DNA of 64,000 nt from Salinisphaera orenii subsp. orenii MK-B5 (GCF_003788635.1 NZ_AYKH01000012.1:124001-188000), one strand, 5' to 3'; positions 47,085 through 58,077 are shown, counted from the first letter of the stretch. Notes: generated by a model from the letters alone, not told the origin. Numbers and translations are program-made.

Positions 47085-48500
47085 TCATGGGGACTGTCGA
47101 TGCTCGCGCTCGTGCTGGACGTCCTCGCGCTCGAGATAGTGGGCCAGCATCGGCCGCCCCTTGATCTCGGCGTCCAGCACAGCCAGCAGCACGAAAACGC
47201 CGCCCATGCGCCGGTGGAGAAACACGATCTCCCGCGGCGGGATCCGGAACCAGCGCGAGATCGCCGCATCGGAGATCGCCCGCGAGACGCGGAACGGCAG
47301 GTCGGACTCGCCCCAGCGATAGGCGCCGTCCGCGGTGACCAGCGCATCCGGCGGATGCCGTCCGAACGGCTCGATCACCAGCATACCCACGCGGGCAAAG
47401 GCATCGAAGACGTGCTGCGGCGAATCCCGGCGCAGCAGATTGATGCCGATGGCGCCGTCGATGAGCTGCTCGGCGTCCTCGTGAAAGGCGCCGGTGACCA
47501 CCGCGTAATAGGACCCCAGAAAACGCGGCGCGAACTCGCGGGTGGCGCCGAAGTCCAGCAGCACCAGCTGGTCCGGGCCCTCCGAGTTCAGCCGGATCTT
47601 GTAATTGCCGAAGTGCGGGTCGGTCTGAACCATGCCCCACACGAAGAACTCGCGCAGGAACAGCTCGAGCGCCTGCTCGCCCAGCGCGTTGCGGCGCGCC
47701 TGGTCGAGCTGCTTCACCGCCTCGCTCTGGACATGGTGCGCCGACTCGTAGGACGTCACGAGCACGGTCTCGGTGGAATATTCGGGAAAGACCTCCGGCA
47801 CCACGAAGCGATCGTCCTCGGCCAGCCGCTCGGCGAATTCGCGGGTCATGCGCAGTTCGCGGTCGTAATCCACCTCGCGATAGATCATCTCCCGCACTTC
47901 CTCCATGATCGCGTTCAGCTCCATGCCTTTGGGCACAAGCCGGGCGAGACGCACAATCTGCGTCAGCGTGCGGATATCGCTGTCGATGGCATCGGCCAGG
48001 CGCGGATACTGAACCTTGACGCACAGCTCGCGGCCGTCCGAGCGCCGCCATGCCCGGTGCACCTGACCCAGCGAGGCCGCGGCCAGCGGTTCGGGATCGA
48101 TCTCCAGCTCGTCGAGACGACGACGCCCGAGCCGCTCGACGACCACGGGCTCCAGATCCGACCAGGCCACCGGCGGACTGTCGTCCTGGAGACTGCGCAA
48201 CACCTCGATGGCTTCGGGCGGCATGAAATACTGGCCGTAGACCGACAGCATCTGCCCGACCTTCATCACGCTGCCCTTGAGCTGGCCGAGCTCGTCGGCC
48301 AGAAACTGTGCCTGCCGGACGTAAAAATCACGGTTGCGGGCTTCGCGGTCGGCCTTGTTACGGAACAGGTTGCCGAGCGTGTGGCCGGCATACTGCGCCC
48401 CAGCGAGCATCCCCATGCGAGCCATGGCCGCATTGCGGTCGAACGAGCCGGTCTTGAGCTTGAGCGGTTTTTTACGACCGCCTTTCGATGGATCAGCCAT
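47085..48500 (-). CDS. ABC1/UbiB family atypical kinase
   Basis: The 471-residue protein has the UbiB/ADCK fold: the KxGQ motif (LKGSVMKVGQMLS), Ala-rich loop (LAAASLGQVHRAW), VKVQYP lysine and DFG (VLLDFGATREF). Such proteins are ATPases that help extract quinone precursors from membranes. The start ATG 48500 gives a normal N-terminus; the open frame above is not coding. It is not beside ubiE/ubiJ, so it is probably a paralogue and not the main UbiB. Confidence 0.88.
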   Translation of the reverse strand: MADPSKGGRKKPLKLKTGSFDRNAAMARMGMLAGAQYAGHTLGNLFRNKADREARNRDFYVRQAQFLADELGQLKGSVMKVGQMLSVYGQYFMPPEAIEVLRSLQDDSPPVAWSDLEPVVVERLGRRRLDELEIDPEPLAAASLGQVHRAWRRSDGRELCVKVQYPRLADAIDSDIRTLTQIVRLARLVPKGMELNAIMEEVREMIYREVDYDRELRMTREFAERLAEDDRFVVPEVFPEYSTETVLVTSYESAHHVQSEAVKQLDQARRNALGEQALELFLREFFVWGMVQTDPHFGNYKIRLNSEGPDQLVLLDFGATREFAPRFLGSYYAVVTGAFHEDAEQLIDGAIGINLLRRDSPQHVFDAFARVGMLVIEPFGRHPPDALVTADGAYRWGESDLPFRVSRAISDAAISRWFRIPPREIVFLHRRMGGVFVLLAVLDAEIKGRPMLAHYLEREDVQHEREHRQSP

Positions 48501-48686
48501 GCCGTGTGTCGGGTGCCCGCAAAGCTGCGAGTCTATCAGCTTGCCCCGCGCGCTTGGCATGGGCGAAAACGCGTAGTCGCAAAGACAAGCGCCCCCGAAT
48601 GACACGGCGAGGGAAGGCAGGTTCCCCACAGCTCCCCCGGACCGAGGGGAGCATGCGGGCCAGGCGCCGTAAGGCCCTGATTATGT

Positions 48687-48762
48687 TGGTGGCTATGGCT
48701 GGATTTGAACCAGCGACACCAGCATTATGAATGCTGTGCTCTAACCCCTGAGCTACATAGCC
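48687..48762 (-). tRNA. tRNA with CAT anticodon, probably elongator tRNA-Met
   Basis: A 76-nt cloverleaf with acceptor GGCTATG/CATAGCC, anticodon CAT (TTCATAA), T-loop GGTTCAAATCC and encoded CCA. The first acceptor pair is G-C, so it is not initiator. The acceptor stem is like elongator tRNA-Met; tRNA-Ile2 (lysidine) cannot be excluded. Confidence 0.93.
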
Positions 48763-48845
48763 GGAAAGCCGCGTAGTTTCTTCGCCCGGACATATCCTGT
48801 CAAGGCTTGTCGGCAGATGATTTCAGTCGCTGCCGGCGGCGACAT

Positions 48846-49937
48846 TCAGACGTTGAATCGGAAGTGGACGACGTCGCCTTCCACCATCCGGTACTCCTTG
48901 CCTTCGAGGCGCTGGCGGCCGGCTTCCTTGGCCCCCTTTTCGCCCCTGAGTTCGACGTAGTCGTCGTAACCGATGACTTCGGCGCGGATGAAGCCACGCT
49001 CGAAATCGGTATGGATCACGCCGGCCGCCTGCGGTGCGGTCGCGCCGCGGCGCACCGTCCATGCCCGAACCTCCTTCGGACCGGCCGTAAAGAAGGTCTG
49101 CAGGCCGAGCAGTTCGTAGGCGGCCCGGATGACCCGGTCCAGACCCGGCTCCTCCAGACCCAGATCCGCCAGGAAATCCGCCTTGTCGTCGCCGTCCAGC
49201 TGGGCGAGCTCGCCCTCGAGCGCGGCACACACCGACACGACCGGCGCGTCCTGGGCACTGGCGTATTCGCGCACCCGATCGAGCAGCGGATTGTTCTCGA
49301 AACCGCCTTCGTCGACGTTGGCCACGAACAGCGCCGGCTTGGCCGTGATCAGGTGCAGCTCGTGCAGGGCGGCCCGGTCGTCGTCGCTCAGATCCATCGC
49401 GCGCACCGGTGCACCGGTGTCCAGATGGTCGCGCACGCGCGCGAACAGATCCGCGTTGCGCCGCGCCGTCTTGTCGCCCGACTTGGCCGCCTTGGTCGCC
49501 CGCTCGGCCGCGCGCGTGGCGGTGGCGAGATCCGCCAGCGCGAGTTCCGTGTCGATGGTCTCGATGTCGGCAATCGGATCCACACGACCGGCGACGTGCA
49601 TGACGTCGTCGTCCTCGAAACAGCGGACCACGTGCAGGATCGCGTGGGTCTCGCGGATATTGGCGAGGAACTGGTTGCCCAGCCCCTCGCCCGCCGAGGC
49701 CCCGGCCACGAGCCCGGCGATGTCGACGAACTCGATGGTCGTCGGCAGCGTCTTTTCCGGCGCGGCGATCTCGGCGAGCGCGGCCAGGCGCGGATCCGGC
49801 ACCGGCACGACCCCCACGTTCGGATCGATGGTGCAGAACGGATAGTTCTCGGCCGGGATCTCCGCGGCCGTGAGGGCGTTGAACAGCGTCGACTTGCCGA
49901 CGTTGGGCAGGCCCACGATTCCCACTTGAAGTGCCAT
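48846..49937 (-). CDS. ychF: Redox-regulated ATPase YchF
   Basis: The 363-residue Obg-type P-loop protein prefers ATP and binds ribosomes. It has G1 [10 protein letters not shown]3 [17 protein letters not shown], the NVDE-type G4, and a C-terminal TGS domain ([17 protein letters not shown]). The start overlaps the pth stop as TGATG, the normal pairing of these genes. Confidence 0.97.
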   Translation of the reverse strand: MALQVGIVGLPNVGKSTLFNALTAAEIPAENYPFCTIDPNVGVVPVPDPRLAALAEIAAPEKTLPTTIEFVDIAGLVAGASAGEGLGNQFLANIRETHAILHVVRCFEDDDVMHVAGRVDPIADIETIDTELALADLATATRAAERATKAAKSGDKTARRNADLFARVRDHLDTGAPVRAMDLSDDDRAALHELHLITAKPALFVANVDEGGFENNPLLDRVREYASAQDAPVVSVCAALEGELAQLDGDDKADFLADLGLEEPGLDRVIRAAYELLGLQTFFTAGPKEVRAWTVRRGATAPQAAGVIHTDFERGFIRAEVIGYDDYVELRGEKGAKEAGRQRLEGKEYRMVEGDVVHFRFNV

Positions 49938-50527
49938 CAGTCGCTTACCGCCTTGCGCGAATTCAGTTGCTGGGCGCCCCGGTTCCAGGTCGAGGCGAGC
50001 ACGGTCTCGATGGCGTCGGCCGCCGCCACGAGGCCCGCCTCGATCGCGGCCTGCTCATCGGCCGTCGGCGTGCCGAGCACGTGCGACAGCACGCCCGCGG
50101 CGTCACCGGGGTGCCCGATGCCGACCCGCAGCCGCTTGTACTGGGAGCCGATCACGCGGTGGATGTCGCGCAGACCGTTGTGCCCGCCGTGGCCACCGGA
50201 TTCCTTGAGTCGAACCGTGCCCGGCGGCAGATCGAGATCGTCGTGCACGACCAGCAGCTCGGGCGCGCTGATCTTGTGAAAGGCGCACAGCGGCTGGACC
50301 GCCGCACCGCTGACGTTCATGAACGTCGCGGGCTTGAGCAGCCACACCGTGTCGCCGCCGGCGCCGTAGCGCGCCAGCTCGCCCTTGAAGCGCTTCTCCG
50401 ATGAGAACGACAGTCGCCAGCGCGCCGCCAGCACGTCGGCGAACCAGAACCCGGCGTTGTGACGGTCCCGTGCATGATCGGGCCCGGGATTGCCCAGGGC
50501 CACGATCGCACGAATGTTCTCGCTCAC
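49937..50527 (-). CDS. pth: Peptidyl-tRNA hydrolase
   Basis: The 196-residue enzyme releases peptides from peptidyl-tRNA. The N-terminus [21 protein letters not shown] carries the catalytic His23 and Asn, and the loop [11 protein letters not shown] and [11 protein letters not shown] hold the conserved Asp. The start is GTG at 50527 with GGAG nine bases upstream. It lies 39 bases after rplY. Confidence 0.97.
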   Translation of the reverse strand: MSENIRAIVALGNPGPDHARDRHNAGFWFADVLAARWRLSFSSEKRFKGELARYGAGGDTVWLLKPATFMNVSGAAVQPLCAFHKISAPELLVVHDDLDLPPGTVRLKESGGHGGHNGLRDIHRVIGSQYKRLRVGIGHPGDAAGVLSHVLGTPTADEQAAIEAGLVAAADAIETVLASTWNRGAQQLNSRKAVSD

Positions 50528-50566
50528 GCGCTGTCGCTCCGAACCGGGCCGGACGAGGATCCGGGA

Positions 50567-51280
50567 CTACTTGTCCTGATCGCCCTCGTCCTCGCCGTCG
50601 TCCCCGGCTTCCGAGTCGTCGGACTCGCCGTCGGCGTCCTCGCCCTCTTCGGCTTCGGCGGCCTCGGCATCCTCTTCTTCCAGCTCGATGGCGGCACGCG
50701 GCACCTGGACGGAAACGACGGTCAGATCGTTCTGATCCTCCTCGTCGCCCATCAGATCCACGATCTGCACGCCTTCCGGCAGCACCAGCTCGCTGAGATG
50801 GATCGAGTCGTTGAGCCCGAGCTTCGAGCAGTCGACCTCGATGTACTCCGGCAGATTGCGCGGCAGGCACTCGATCTCGACGTCGTTCATGTTGTGCTGA
50901 ATGACGCCGTCCTCGTCGACCACACCGGGGCACTCGTCCTCGCCCGCGAAGTGCAGCGGCACGCTCATGCGCAGCGCCTCGCCCGCGACGATGCGCAGGA
51001 AATCGGCGTGCTCGATGAACGGCTTGGCGGGATGCCGCTGAAGGTCACGCAGCACCGCCTCTTCGGTGCCACCGCCGGCGACGTGAATCTTGATGATGTG
51101 CGAGAAGAACGCCTCGTTATCCAGATGATGGTCGAGGTCGTTGTGCTCCAGGCTCAGCATCACCGGATCGCCGTTGCCACCATAGATGATGGCCGGCACC
51201 TGGCCGGCACGGCGCAGGCGGCGGTTCTCGGCGCGGCCCTTGGCCGTGCGTTTTTCCGCGTTCAACTCGAAGGCTTCCAT
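50567..51280 (-). CDS. rplY: Ribosomal protein L25/CTC family
   Basis: The 237-residue protein has the L25 domain (residues 1-95) that binds 5S rRNA and a CTC-type C-terminal beta domain. The last 45 residues are almost all Glu, Asp, Ala, Gly and Ser with a DK end, an unusually acidic tail. It lies 155 bases after prs. Acidic tails on L25 occur in several bacterial groups and are not diagnostic, but fit a high-salt cytoplasm or environment. Confidence 0.95.
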   Translation of the reverse strand: MEAFELNAEKRTAKGRAENRRLRRAGQVPAIIYGGNGDPVMLSLEHNDLDHHLDNEAFFSHIIKIHVAGGGTEEAVLRDLQRHPAKPFIEHADFLRIVAGEALRMSVPLHFAGEDECPGVVDEDGVIQHNMNDVEIECLPRNLPEYIEVDCSKLGLNDSIHLSELVLPEGVQIVDLMGDEEDQNDLTVVSVQVPRAAIELEEEDAEAAEAEEGEDADGESDDSEAGDDGEDEGDQDK

Positions 51281-51435
51281 ATCGATTCGCTCCAGTCGAT
51301 GTGCACCGGCAAACCACGCCTTGCCGGGTCGAACAATGCTTGCAGGCCGCGACGATCGGTTCCGCCGCGTTCAAAAGACCGCGTAGTATACGCGCTTGCG
51401 CGGCGAATGCCGAGCCGCGACCGAAAAATTCGCAA

Positions 51436-52389
51436 TCAGTCCACGTACAGTGTGGAGACCGACTCCTCGTTGCTGACACGGCGGATGGTTTCGGCCAGCA
51501 GCGCGGCGATGTGCAGCTGTCGGATCTTGCCGCACGCCGCCGCATCGGTCGACAGCGGGATGGTATCGGAAACCACCAGCTCGTCGAGGCGGGAATTGCT
51601 GATGTTCTCCACCGCCTTGCCGGAGAGCACCGGATGCGTCACGTAGGCGCGCACCCGGGTCGCCCCCTGATTCTTGAGCGCATCGGCGGCCTGGCAGAGC
51701 GTGCCCGCCGTATCGACCAGATCGTCGACCATGATGCAGCTCTTGCCGTTCACGTCGCCGATGATGTTCATGATCTTGGCTTCGTTGGCCTTGGGCCGAC
51801 GCTTGTCGATGATCGCGAGATCGGCCTCGTCCAGCCGCTTGGCCAGCGCCCGGGCCCGGACCACCCCGCCGACGTCCGGTGAGACGACGATGAGATTGTC
51901 CTCCTTCTGGCGCCAGATATCGCCGAGCAGCACCGGCGAGGCATAGACGTTGTCGACCGGCATGTCGAAGAAGCCCTGGATCTGGTCGGCGTGCAGATCG
52001 ACCGTGAGCACACGGTCCGTGCCGACGGCGCCGAGCAGGCTGGCGGCGACCTTCGCCGAGATCGGCACGCGCGCCGAGCGCGGACGGCGATCCTGGCGCG
52101 CATAGCCGAAGTAGGGTATGACGGCGGTGATCCGCCCTGCCGATGCACGATGCAGCGCATCGATCATCATCAGCAGTTCCATGAGATTGTCGTTGGTCGG
52201 CTGACAGGTCGACTGGACCACGAACACGTCGCGCCCGCGTACGTTCTCCTCGATCTCGACGGCGACCTCGCCGTCGGAGAACTTGCCGACACTGGCCTTG
52301 CCCACCGGCAGCTTGAGATAGCCCGCCACATCCCGGGCCAGCGCCGGATTGGCGTTGCCCGTGAAGACCATCAATCGGGAGTCCGTCAT
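51436..52389 (-). CDS. prs: Ribose-phosphate pyrophosphokinase (PRPP synthetase)
   Basis: The 317-residue enzyme makes PRPP from ribose-5-phosphate and ATP for nucleotide, histidine and tryptophan synthesis. Signatures are [54 protein letters not shown] and the PRPP loop [15 protein letters not shown]. Length is typical. It is downstream of tRNA-Gln in the conserved gammaproteobacterial order. Confidence 0.98.
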   Translation of the reverse strand: MTDSRLMVFTGNANPALARDVAGYLKLPVGKASVGKFSDGEVAVEIEENVRGRDVFVVQSTCQPTNDNLMELLMMIDALHRASAGRITAVIPYFGYARQDRRPRSARVPISAKVAASLLGAVGTDRVLTVDLHADQIQGFFDMPVDNVYASPVLLGDIWRQKEDNLIVVSPDVGGVVRARALAKRLDEADLAIIDKRRPKANEAKIMNIIGDVNGKSCIMVDDLVDTAGTLCQAADALKNQGATRVRAYVTHPVLSGKAVENISNSRLDELVVSDTIPLSTDAAACGKIRQLHIAALLAETIRRVSNEESVSTLYVD

Positions 52390-52690
52390 GAATTACCGCC
52401 GTTTTTCAATGATGTCTGGACCGCGTGCCGGCGGCGTGCCGTCGAATGCCACCGGTCCTGAAGCGACCGGGGCTCGGCGCGGGCCGTTGCTATTCCCTGG
52501 ACGCGCGCCGGATGCCGTGGCTGTTCGTCAATTTTTCCTGGCTGCGGCGGCGAGACGATCCGTGGATTGTCACGTTCTCGACCCGTCGGACCCGAACCGC
52601 TTCACGCGGTGATCCGGGCTCGCCGACGCGCGTTCGGGACACCGTCGGATTGTCGCTCCGCCACCCCGCCGTGTTCGCGACGGATGACAA
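52390..52690. other. Spacer between tRNA-Gln and prs
   Basis: About 300 bases with no supported gene. It should contain the prs promoter and any tRNA-Gln terminator, but no strong hairpin with a T run or clear promoter is visible. Confidence 0.5.
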
Positions 52691-52765
52691 TGGCTGGGGC
52701 GGCAGGATTCGAACCTGCGAATCACGGGATCAAAACCCGATGCCTTACCGCTTGGCTACGCCCCA
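52691..52765 (-). tRNA. tRNA-Gln (TTG)
   Basis: A 75-nt tRNA starting TGGGGCGTAGCCAAGCGG, anticodon TTG (TTTTGAT loop), T-loop GGTTCGAATCC, and encoded CCA. The weak U1-A72 pair is typical of bacterial tRNA-Gln. It lies upstream of prs as in other gammaproteobacteria. Confidence 0.97.
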
Positions 52766-53106
52766 GTGGAATCGCAGCAGCGGCTTCGACCGGACGTCAC
52801 CGCTGACTCGAACAGGCGCGTATTCTCTTTTCCCGTCTCATCCGTGTCAATTCAGCGACACTGCATCGCGAAGCCGCAGCGCATCCGGCCAGCCGTCTCC
52901 GAGCGCCGTGCCGGCCCGCAGCACTCGCGCACCGGCGCCACCCGCGCTTAGCGGCGGCGCCGAGCCGGGCATTCACGCAATCGGGTGTCGGGGCGGACCG
53001 TCGGCTGCGCCCGACCGGGGGGCTTGGTTTTCAGTGTCCGTACCGACCCGCCGCGGCCGCGAGCCGCGCCGTCATCGATACGGCATTGTAGTCGCGCTGG
53101 CGCCAG
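52766..53106. other. Spacer between the MFS gene and tRNA-Gln
   Basis: About 340 bases with no supported gene. An ispE frame, expected in this neighbourhood, is not found here on either strand. Nothing else is recognised. Confidence 0.5.
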
Positions 53107-54252
53107 TCACGCCGAAGCGCGCCGCGGCATCCGCAGGACGAGCAGCATCGCGATCAGGCCACCGATCGCCGCGCACCAGAGGGGCGCGCGCACGTCCCAC
53201 CACTGCGCCAGCGGCCCCACGGCCATGACCCCGACCGCGCCCACGGCGTTGGCGAGCCCCAGGGCCAGCCCGGAGCCCAGCGAGCGGTTTTCGGGCAACA
53301 GGTCCTGGGCCACCAGGATGGTCAGCGGCAGAGTGGCGAACAGCACGATGCCCAGGGCGGCACAGATCAGCCAGAGCCAGACCCCTGCGGCCTGCGTGAA
53401 CAGCCCCAGCAACACCGTGGCCATCGCCATCGTCGCCATCAGAATCCGGCGCGTGCCGAAACGATCGGCGAACCAGCCGCCGGACAGATTGCCGACCACA
53501 CCGACGACCAGCAGGACGGTGAGCAGGCTGGCACCGACGGTCACGTCGCCGCCGGCCTCGACCCAGATCAGAGGCATGAAGGTGACGAGGCTGAATATCA
53601 TCAGGCCGCGCAGGGCGCAGTAGCCCACCAGCAGCGCCAGCGGCCGCGCGTTGCGCCGCCAGTTCAGGCGCGGCGCATCGGCGCGTCGGGCCGGCAGCCT
53701 CGGCGCGGCCCGCAGGACCAGCGGCACGGTCGCCAGCCCGGGCAGCATCATCAGCCACAGGTGGCCGCGTCCGAGCCCGACGGCGAGGGCACTCGCCAGC
53801 GCCGGCCAGACGCCGCGGCCGATCTCGCCGCCGACCAGAAACGCCGACATCGCGCCGCCCGGCCGGTGCACGGCGAGTCGCCGCACCCCCGCCAGCGCCT
53901 GCGGATGAAACAGCGAATTCGAGATGCCGATGATCACGAGCACGACCACCAGCGACACGATGCCGTCCACCCAGCCGATCAGCGCCCCGCCCAGCGAGGA
54001 GCCGAGCAGGCCGGCCGCGATCAGCGCGCGGCCGCCGAGCCGATCGGCCACGAGGCCCACGAACGGCTGCAGGCCCTGACCGATGAGCAGCGCACCCATG
54101 ATCGAGCCCGCCAGCCCGACCGACAGATTCAGATCGATCAGAATCAGCGGCAGCACCCCCGGCAGGAAGTTGGCGGCCCCGTCGTTTAGGAAATGGGCCC
54201 AGCCGAGCGCGGCGAGGCGAGCGCGATGCGATCCGTCGTGAGCCTCCGTCAT
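53107..54252 (-). CDS. Major facilitator superfamily transporter (Fsr-like)
   Basis: The 381-residue protein has twelve predicted membrane segments. The segment ISNSLFHPQALAGVRRLA between helices 4 and 5 resembles the LFHPE motif of fosmidomycin-resistance (Fsr) type exporters, and QPFVGLVADRLGGRALI is the MFS loop 2-3 motif. Substrate is unknown. ATG 54252 is chosen over GTG 54273. It sits between lolB and tRNA-Gln, the place usually held by ispE, and runs in the same direction as lolB. Confidence 0.85.
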   Translation of the reverse strand: MTEAHDGSHRARLAALGWAHFLNDGAANFLPGVLPLILIDLNLSVGLAGSIMGALLIGQGLQPFVGLVADRLGGRALIAAGLLGSSLGGALIGWVDGIVSLVVVLVIIGISNSLFHPQALAGVRRLAVHRPGGAMSAFLVGGEIGRGVWPALASALAVGLGRGHLWLMMLPGLATVPLVLRAAPRLPARRADAPRLNWRRNARPLALLVGYCALRGLMIFSLVTFMPLIWVEAGGDVTVGASLLTVLLVVGVVGNLSGGWFADRFGTRRILMATMAMATVLLGLFTQAAGVWLWLICAALGIVLFATLPLTILVAQDLLPENRSLGSGLALGLANAVGAVGVMAVGPLAQWWDVRAPLWCAAIGGLIAMLLVLRMPRRASA

Positions 54253-54318
54253 GCCCGGTCGCGCCACCGCCACGGCCGTGCCGCGAACGGGGCCTGCCGG
54301 CCGCTGCCCGCGGGACGA

Positions 54319-54945
54319 TCAGGCATCCGGCGCGCTCGCCCCGCCGATGTCGAACCAGCGATCGACCACCAGCCGAATCCGGGTCTCGCCGTTATCGAGC
54401 ACGATGCGCTCGGGCAGCGCCGGCGCGCCGTCGGGCTCGGCGTACTCGGGAAACGCGATCTTCCAGCCGTCCTGCTCGAGCGCGACCAGGCGCCCCTGCG
54501 CATCGACGCTGATGCGATCGTAGCCCCCGGGCGCCGGCAGCCCCCGGCCCCAGTAGCGCAGCGGCTCGAGGGGGAAGGTCCAGCCCAGCGTCCGCTCGAC
54601 CAGCGCGTCCGGCTCGGTGGTGACCATGCGCCGGTCGCCGGTCCGGATCACCACGCGGTCGAGCGTGCCCGAGGCGCGGAAGCCGCCGGCCCCCATCGGG
54701 CCGGACAGGCGGACGTCGAAATCCTCGCCGCTCTGACGCCAGTTCAGGTTGCCGGTCCAGCCGAGCAGCTGGCCCGTGGCCACACGCCCCTGCAGCGCCC
54801 AGGTCTTCAGTTCCGCCAGCGTTTCACGGTGCGCCTGCCAGGCCGCGGCATCCGCTACCCCGGGCTCGGCCTCGGGCGGCTGACGTATCACGGCACAGCC
54901 GGCCAGCAGACTGACCAGCGTCACGAACAGAAGAAGATGTTTCAT
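54319..54945 (-). CDS. lolB: Outer-membrane lipoprotein insertion protein LolB
   Basis: The 208-residue lipoprotein (lipobox LLAGC, Cys17) accepts lipoproteins from LolA and inserts them in the outer membrane. Features include WALQGRVATGQLLGWTGNLNW and the C-terminal RIRLVVDRW typical of LolB. It overlaps the TPR gene by four bases (ATGA), which in turn is divergent from hemA: the standard gammaproteobacterial layout. Confidence 0.93.
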   Translation of the reverse strand: MKHLLLFVTLVSLLAGCAVIRQPPEAEPGVADAAAWQAHRETLAELKTWALQGRVATGQLLGWTGNLNWRQSGEDFDVRLSGPMGAGGFRASGTLDRVVIRTGDRRMVTTEPDALVERTLGWTFPLEPLRYWGRGLPAPGGYDRISVDAQGRLVALEQDGWKIAFPEYAEPDGAPALPERIVLDNGETRIRLVVDRWFDIGGASAPDA

Positions 54946-56717
54946 GGCGCGTTTCCTTGCGAATCGAGACGCTCGACGGTCTCCCGCAGGATCGGGTGGT
55001 TCGGGTTGTCGGCGCGCGCATCCTGCCAGATGCGGCGCGCGGCCTCCCGTTCGCCCTGTTTCCAGAGCACCTCGCCGAGATGCGCGGCGACCTCGGGATC
55101 GGGATAGTCCGCGTAGGCCCGCTCGAGATAATCCCGCGCGGTGTCGAGGTGGCCCATCCGGTACTCGACCCAGCCCATGCTGTCGAGAATCGCGGGGTTG
55201 TCCGGATCCGAGGCCAGCGCCTGCTCGATGTAATTGCGCGCGACGTCATAGCGCTGACTGTGATTGGCCAGCAGATAACCGAGCGCATTGAGTGCCCGGG
55301 CGTCGTCCGGCTCGGCGTCGAGTACCGCCTGCAGATCAGCCTTGGCGGCGTCGATGCGCCCCAGGCGCTCGTAGGCGAGCGAGCGACCATAGCGCAGCTC
55401 CAGACTCTCCGGCGCCGCCGCCAGCCCGGCGTCATAGACGGCGAGCGCGTCCGCGGGTCGATTGGCCTCGAACAGCAGCTGGCCTTCCGCGGCATAGAGC
55501 TGGTCGGTCATTTCAGGATAGGTCTCCCGCAGCGACGCAAGCCGCGCCCGCGCGCCGGCCATGTCGCCCTGCGCCCAGATCATGCGGGCCGCACGCACCT
55601 GGGACTCGAACGCATGACTGCCGTTCTCGACCCGCTGATACCACTGCTGGGCGCGGGCGGGATCGTCGTTGCGTTCGGCGATGCTGCCGAGGTAGTACGC
55701 GGCATCGTCGGCGCGATCGCCGTCCTCGTAGAGACGCCGAAAAGCGGTCGCGGCGCGCTCGAGATCGCCCACGCTGAGCGCGAGCACGCCCAGACCGTAG
55801 CGCGCATCGGCATTGTCCGGCGCCAGCGCCAGCGCGCGATCGAAGGCGTCCAGCGCGGCCTCGCCCTGATCCGCCTGCACCATCAGACGCGCCAGCGTCA
55901 GGTGGTACTGCGCCCGACGCGCGTCGTTGCCGGGCAGCCCGGAGATGAGCGCCTGCGCGCGGTCGGTCTCGCCCGCACGGATCAGCACGCCGGCCTGCAG
56001 CAGGACCGCGCCGTCCCACGCCGGCTCGAGCCGTACGGCGCGCTCGGCCGCCTGCGAGGCGACCTGCTCACGCCCGTAGCGCAGCGCCACGACGCCGAGC
56101 GCGTGCTGGGCGGGCGCGCTCTCGGGGTGGCGCTGCGCGATGTCAGTGAGCGTGTCGATGGCCAGGTCCGCCCGGTCGTTCTCGCCCGACAACAGATCGG
56201 CGAGCAGCTGATAGCCGGTCCGGGTCGACGAGGCCGCCGCGACCAGGCTGCGCGCGTACACCGCCAGCCCGCTGGCGTCGCCGGTGGCGAGTGCGAGTCG
56301 CGCAGCGGTGCGCTGGGCATCGAGCGAATCCGGCTCGGCCGCCGCCCAGGTGCCCGCGGCGCGATACGCCAGCTCGGCCTCGCCGGCGAACAAGGCGATC
56401 TGCGTGGCCCGCTCGGCGAGCTCGCGGTCATTGGAATAATCGAGCGCGGCCACATATTCCCGTGCCGCAACGTCGCGATGCCCGCGCTGGATGGCCATTT
56501 CGCCGGCCAGCACGTGATACTCGTAGGCACTGCGGCGACTGGACTCGGGGGTGGCGACCGTCGCCGCGTCGATGCGCATGCCTTCGACGCTGTCGGACGC
56601 GGGCTGGCCGGCGCAGCCGGCGAGTGTCAGCGCGGCGGCCAGCACGAAGGCTCGAATGGCGCGTGGCGACCGGACGATCCGCGCCGGAGCCCCTGGATTG
56701 ACTTGGAATAACGGCAT
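54942..56717 (-). CDS. TPR-repeat lipoprotein upstream of lolB
   Basis: The 591-residue protein has a signal with lipobox LTLAGC (Cys35) and about 14 TPR motifs (for example DNADARYGLGVLALSVGDLE and AILDSMGWVEYRMGHLD). Orthologues lie between hemA and lolB in pseudomonads and relatives. Role is unknown, perhaps a scaffold in the outer membrane. It is divergent from hemA with 77 bases between the starts. The n-region before the hydrophobic core is longer than usual (about 22 residues). Confidence 0.88.
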   Translation of the reverse strand: MPLFQVNPGAPARIVRSPRAIRAFVLAAALTLAGCAGQPASDSVEGMRIDAATVATPESSRRSAYEYHVLAGEMAIQRGHRDVAAREYVAALDYSNDRELAERATQIALFAGEAELAYRAAGTWAAAEPDSLDAQRTAARLALATGDASGLAVYARSLVAAASSTRTGYQLLADLLSGENDRADLAIDTLTDIAQRHPESAPAQHALGVVALRYGREQVASQAAERAVRLEPAWDGAVLLQAGVLIRAGETDRAQALISGLPGNDARRAQYHLTLARLMVQADQGEAALDAFDRALALAPDNADARYGLGVLALSVGDLERAATAFRRLYEDGDRADDAAYYLGSIAERNDDPARAQQWYQRVENGSHAFESQVRAARMIWAQGDMAGARARLASLRETYPEMTDQLYAAEGQLLFEANRPADALAVYDAGLAAAPESLELRYGRSLAYERLGRIDAAKADLQAVLDAEPDDARALNALGYLLANHSQRYDVARNYIEQALASDPDNPAILDSMGWVEYRMGHLDTARDYLERAYADYPDPEVAAHLGEVLWKQGEREAARRIWQDARADNPNHPILRETVERLDSQGNAP

Positions 56718-56794
56718 GATCCGATGATACCGCGCGCACGGACAACGCTGCCATGCAACCGCGGATCGTGGACCGCTCGCGGTAGAATGCGCCC

Positions 56795-58077
56795 ATGACG
56801 CTGCTGACCGTCGGCCTGAACCACAATACCGCGCCCCTTGCCGTGCGCGAGACCGCCGCCTTTCCGCCCGAGCAGTTCGACGACGCGCTCGGCGACCTGC
56901 TGCGTCTGCCCCACGTCGAGGAAGGCGCGATCCTGTCGACCTGCAACCGCACCGAGCTCTACGCGGTCACGGACGCGCCCGGCGACGGCACCCTGCGCGA
57001 CTGGCTCTGTCGTCAGCGCGGGCTGAGCGCTCACGACATGAGCGGGCATTTCTACGTCTACCGCGACCGCGACACCATTCGCCATACGCTGCGGGTCGCC
57101 TCCGGCCTGGATTCCATGATTCTGGGCGAGCCGCAGATCCTCGGCCAGATGAAGGACGCTTACCGCAGCGCCCGGGCGGCGCGCGGCACCGGCCCGCTGC
57201 TCACGCGACTGTTCGAGCACAGCTTCGCCGTCGCCAAGCAGATCCGCAGCCAGACCGACATCGGCGCCAACCCCGTGTCGGTGGCCTACGCCGGTGTCAG
57301 CCTGGCGCGTCAGATCTTCGCCGACCTGTCCGAGACCTGTGCCATGCTCATCGGCGCCGGCGACACCATCGACCTGACCGCGCGCTATCTCGCCGAGATC
57401 GGCGTCTCTCGCATGGTTTTCGCCAACCGCAGCGTCGAGCGCGCCCAGGCGCTGGCGACACGCTACCACGGCTACGCCATCGCGCTGGCCGACGTACCCG
57501 CGCATCTGGCCGAAGCCGACATGGTGATCGCCTCGACCGCCGCCCCCGGCTACATCGTGCACTTCTCGCAGCTCAAGGCCGCGGTCAAGCGCCGGCGGCG
57601 CAAGCCGATGTTCGTGCTCGACCTGGCCGTGCCACGCGACATCGATCCGGCCGCAGGCGAGCTCGAGGACATCTACCTGTATTCGGTGGATGACCTGCAG
57701 GGCGTGATCGACGACAATCTGCGTTCGCGCGAGCAGGCGGCCTCGCTCGCCGACGGCATGCTCGACGCCCGCATCGAGGAATACATCGACTGGCTGGATT
57801 CCCGCCGGGCCACCGATACCATCAAGGCGCTGCGCCGTCAGGCCGAGGCCGAGCGCGACGAAGTGCTCGACAAGGCCCGCCGCCGCCTCGCCCGCGGCGA
57901 CGATACCGACGCGGTGCTCGCCTTCGTCGGCCGTACACTGACCAACAAGCTCATGCATCCGCCCAGCGCGACCCTGCGGCATGCCCGCGGCGCCCACCAG
58001 CAGGAACTGCTGACCGGCGCTCGCGAACTGTTCCAGCTCGGAGAGCCCGAGCACGACAAGGACGACGACGACATCAC

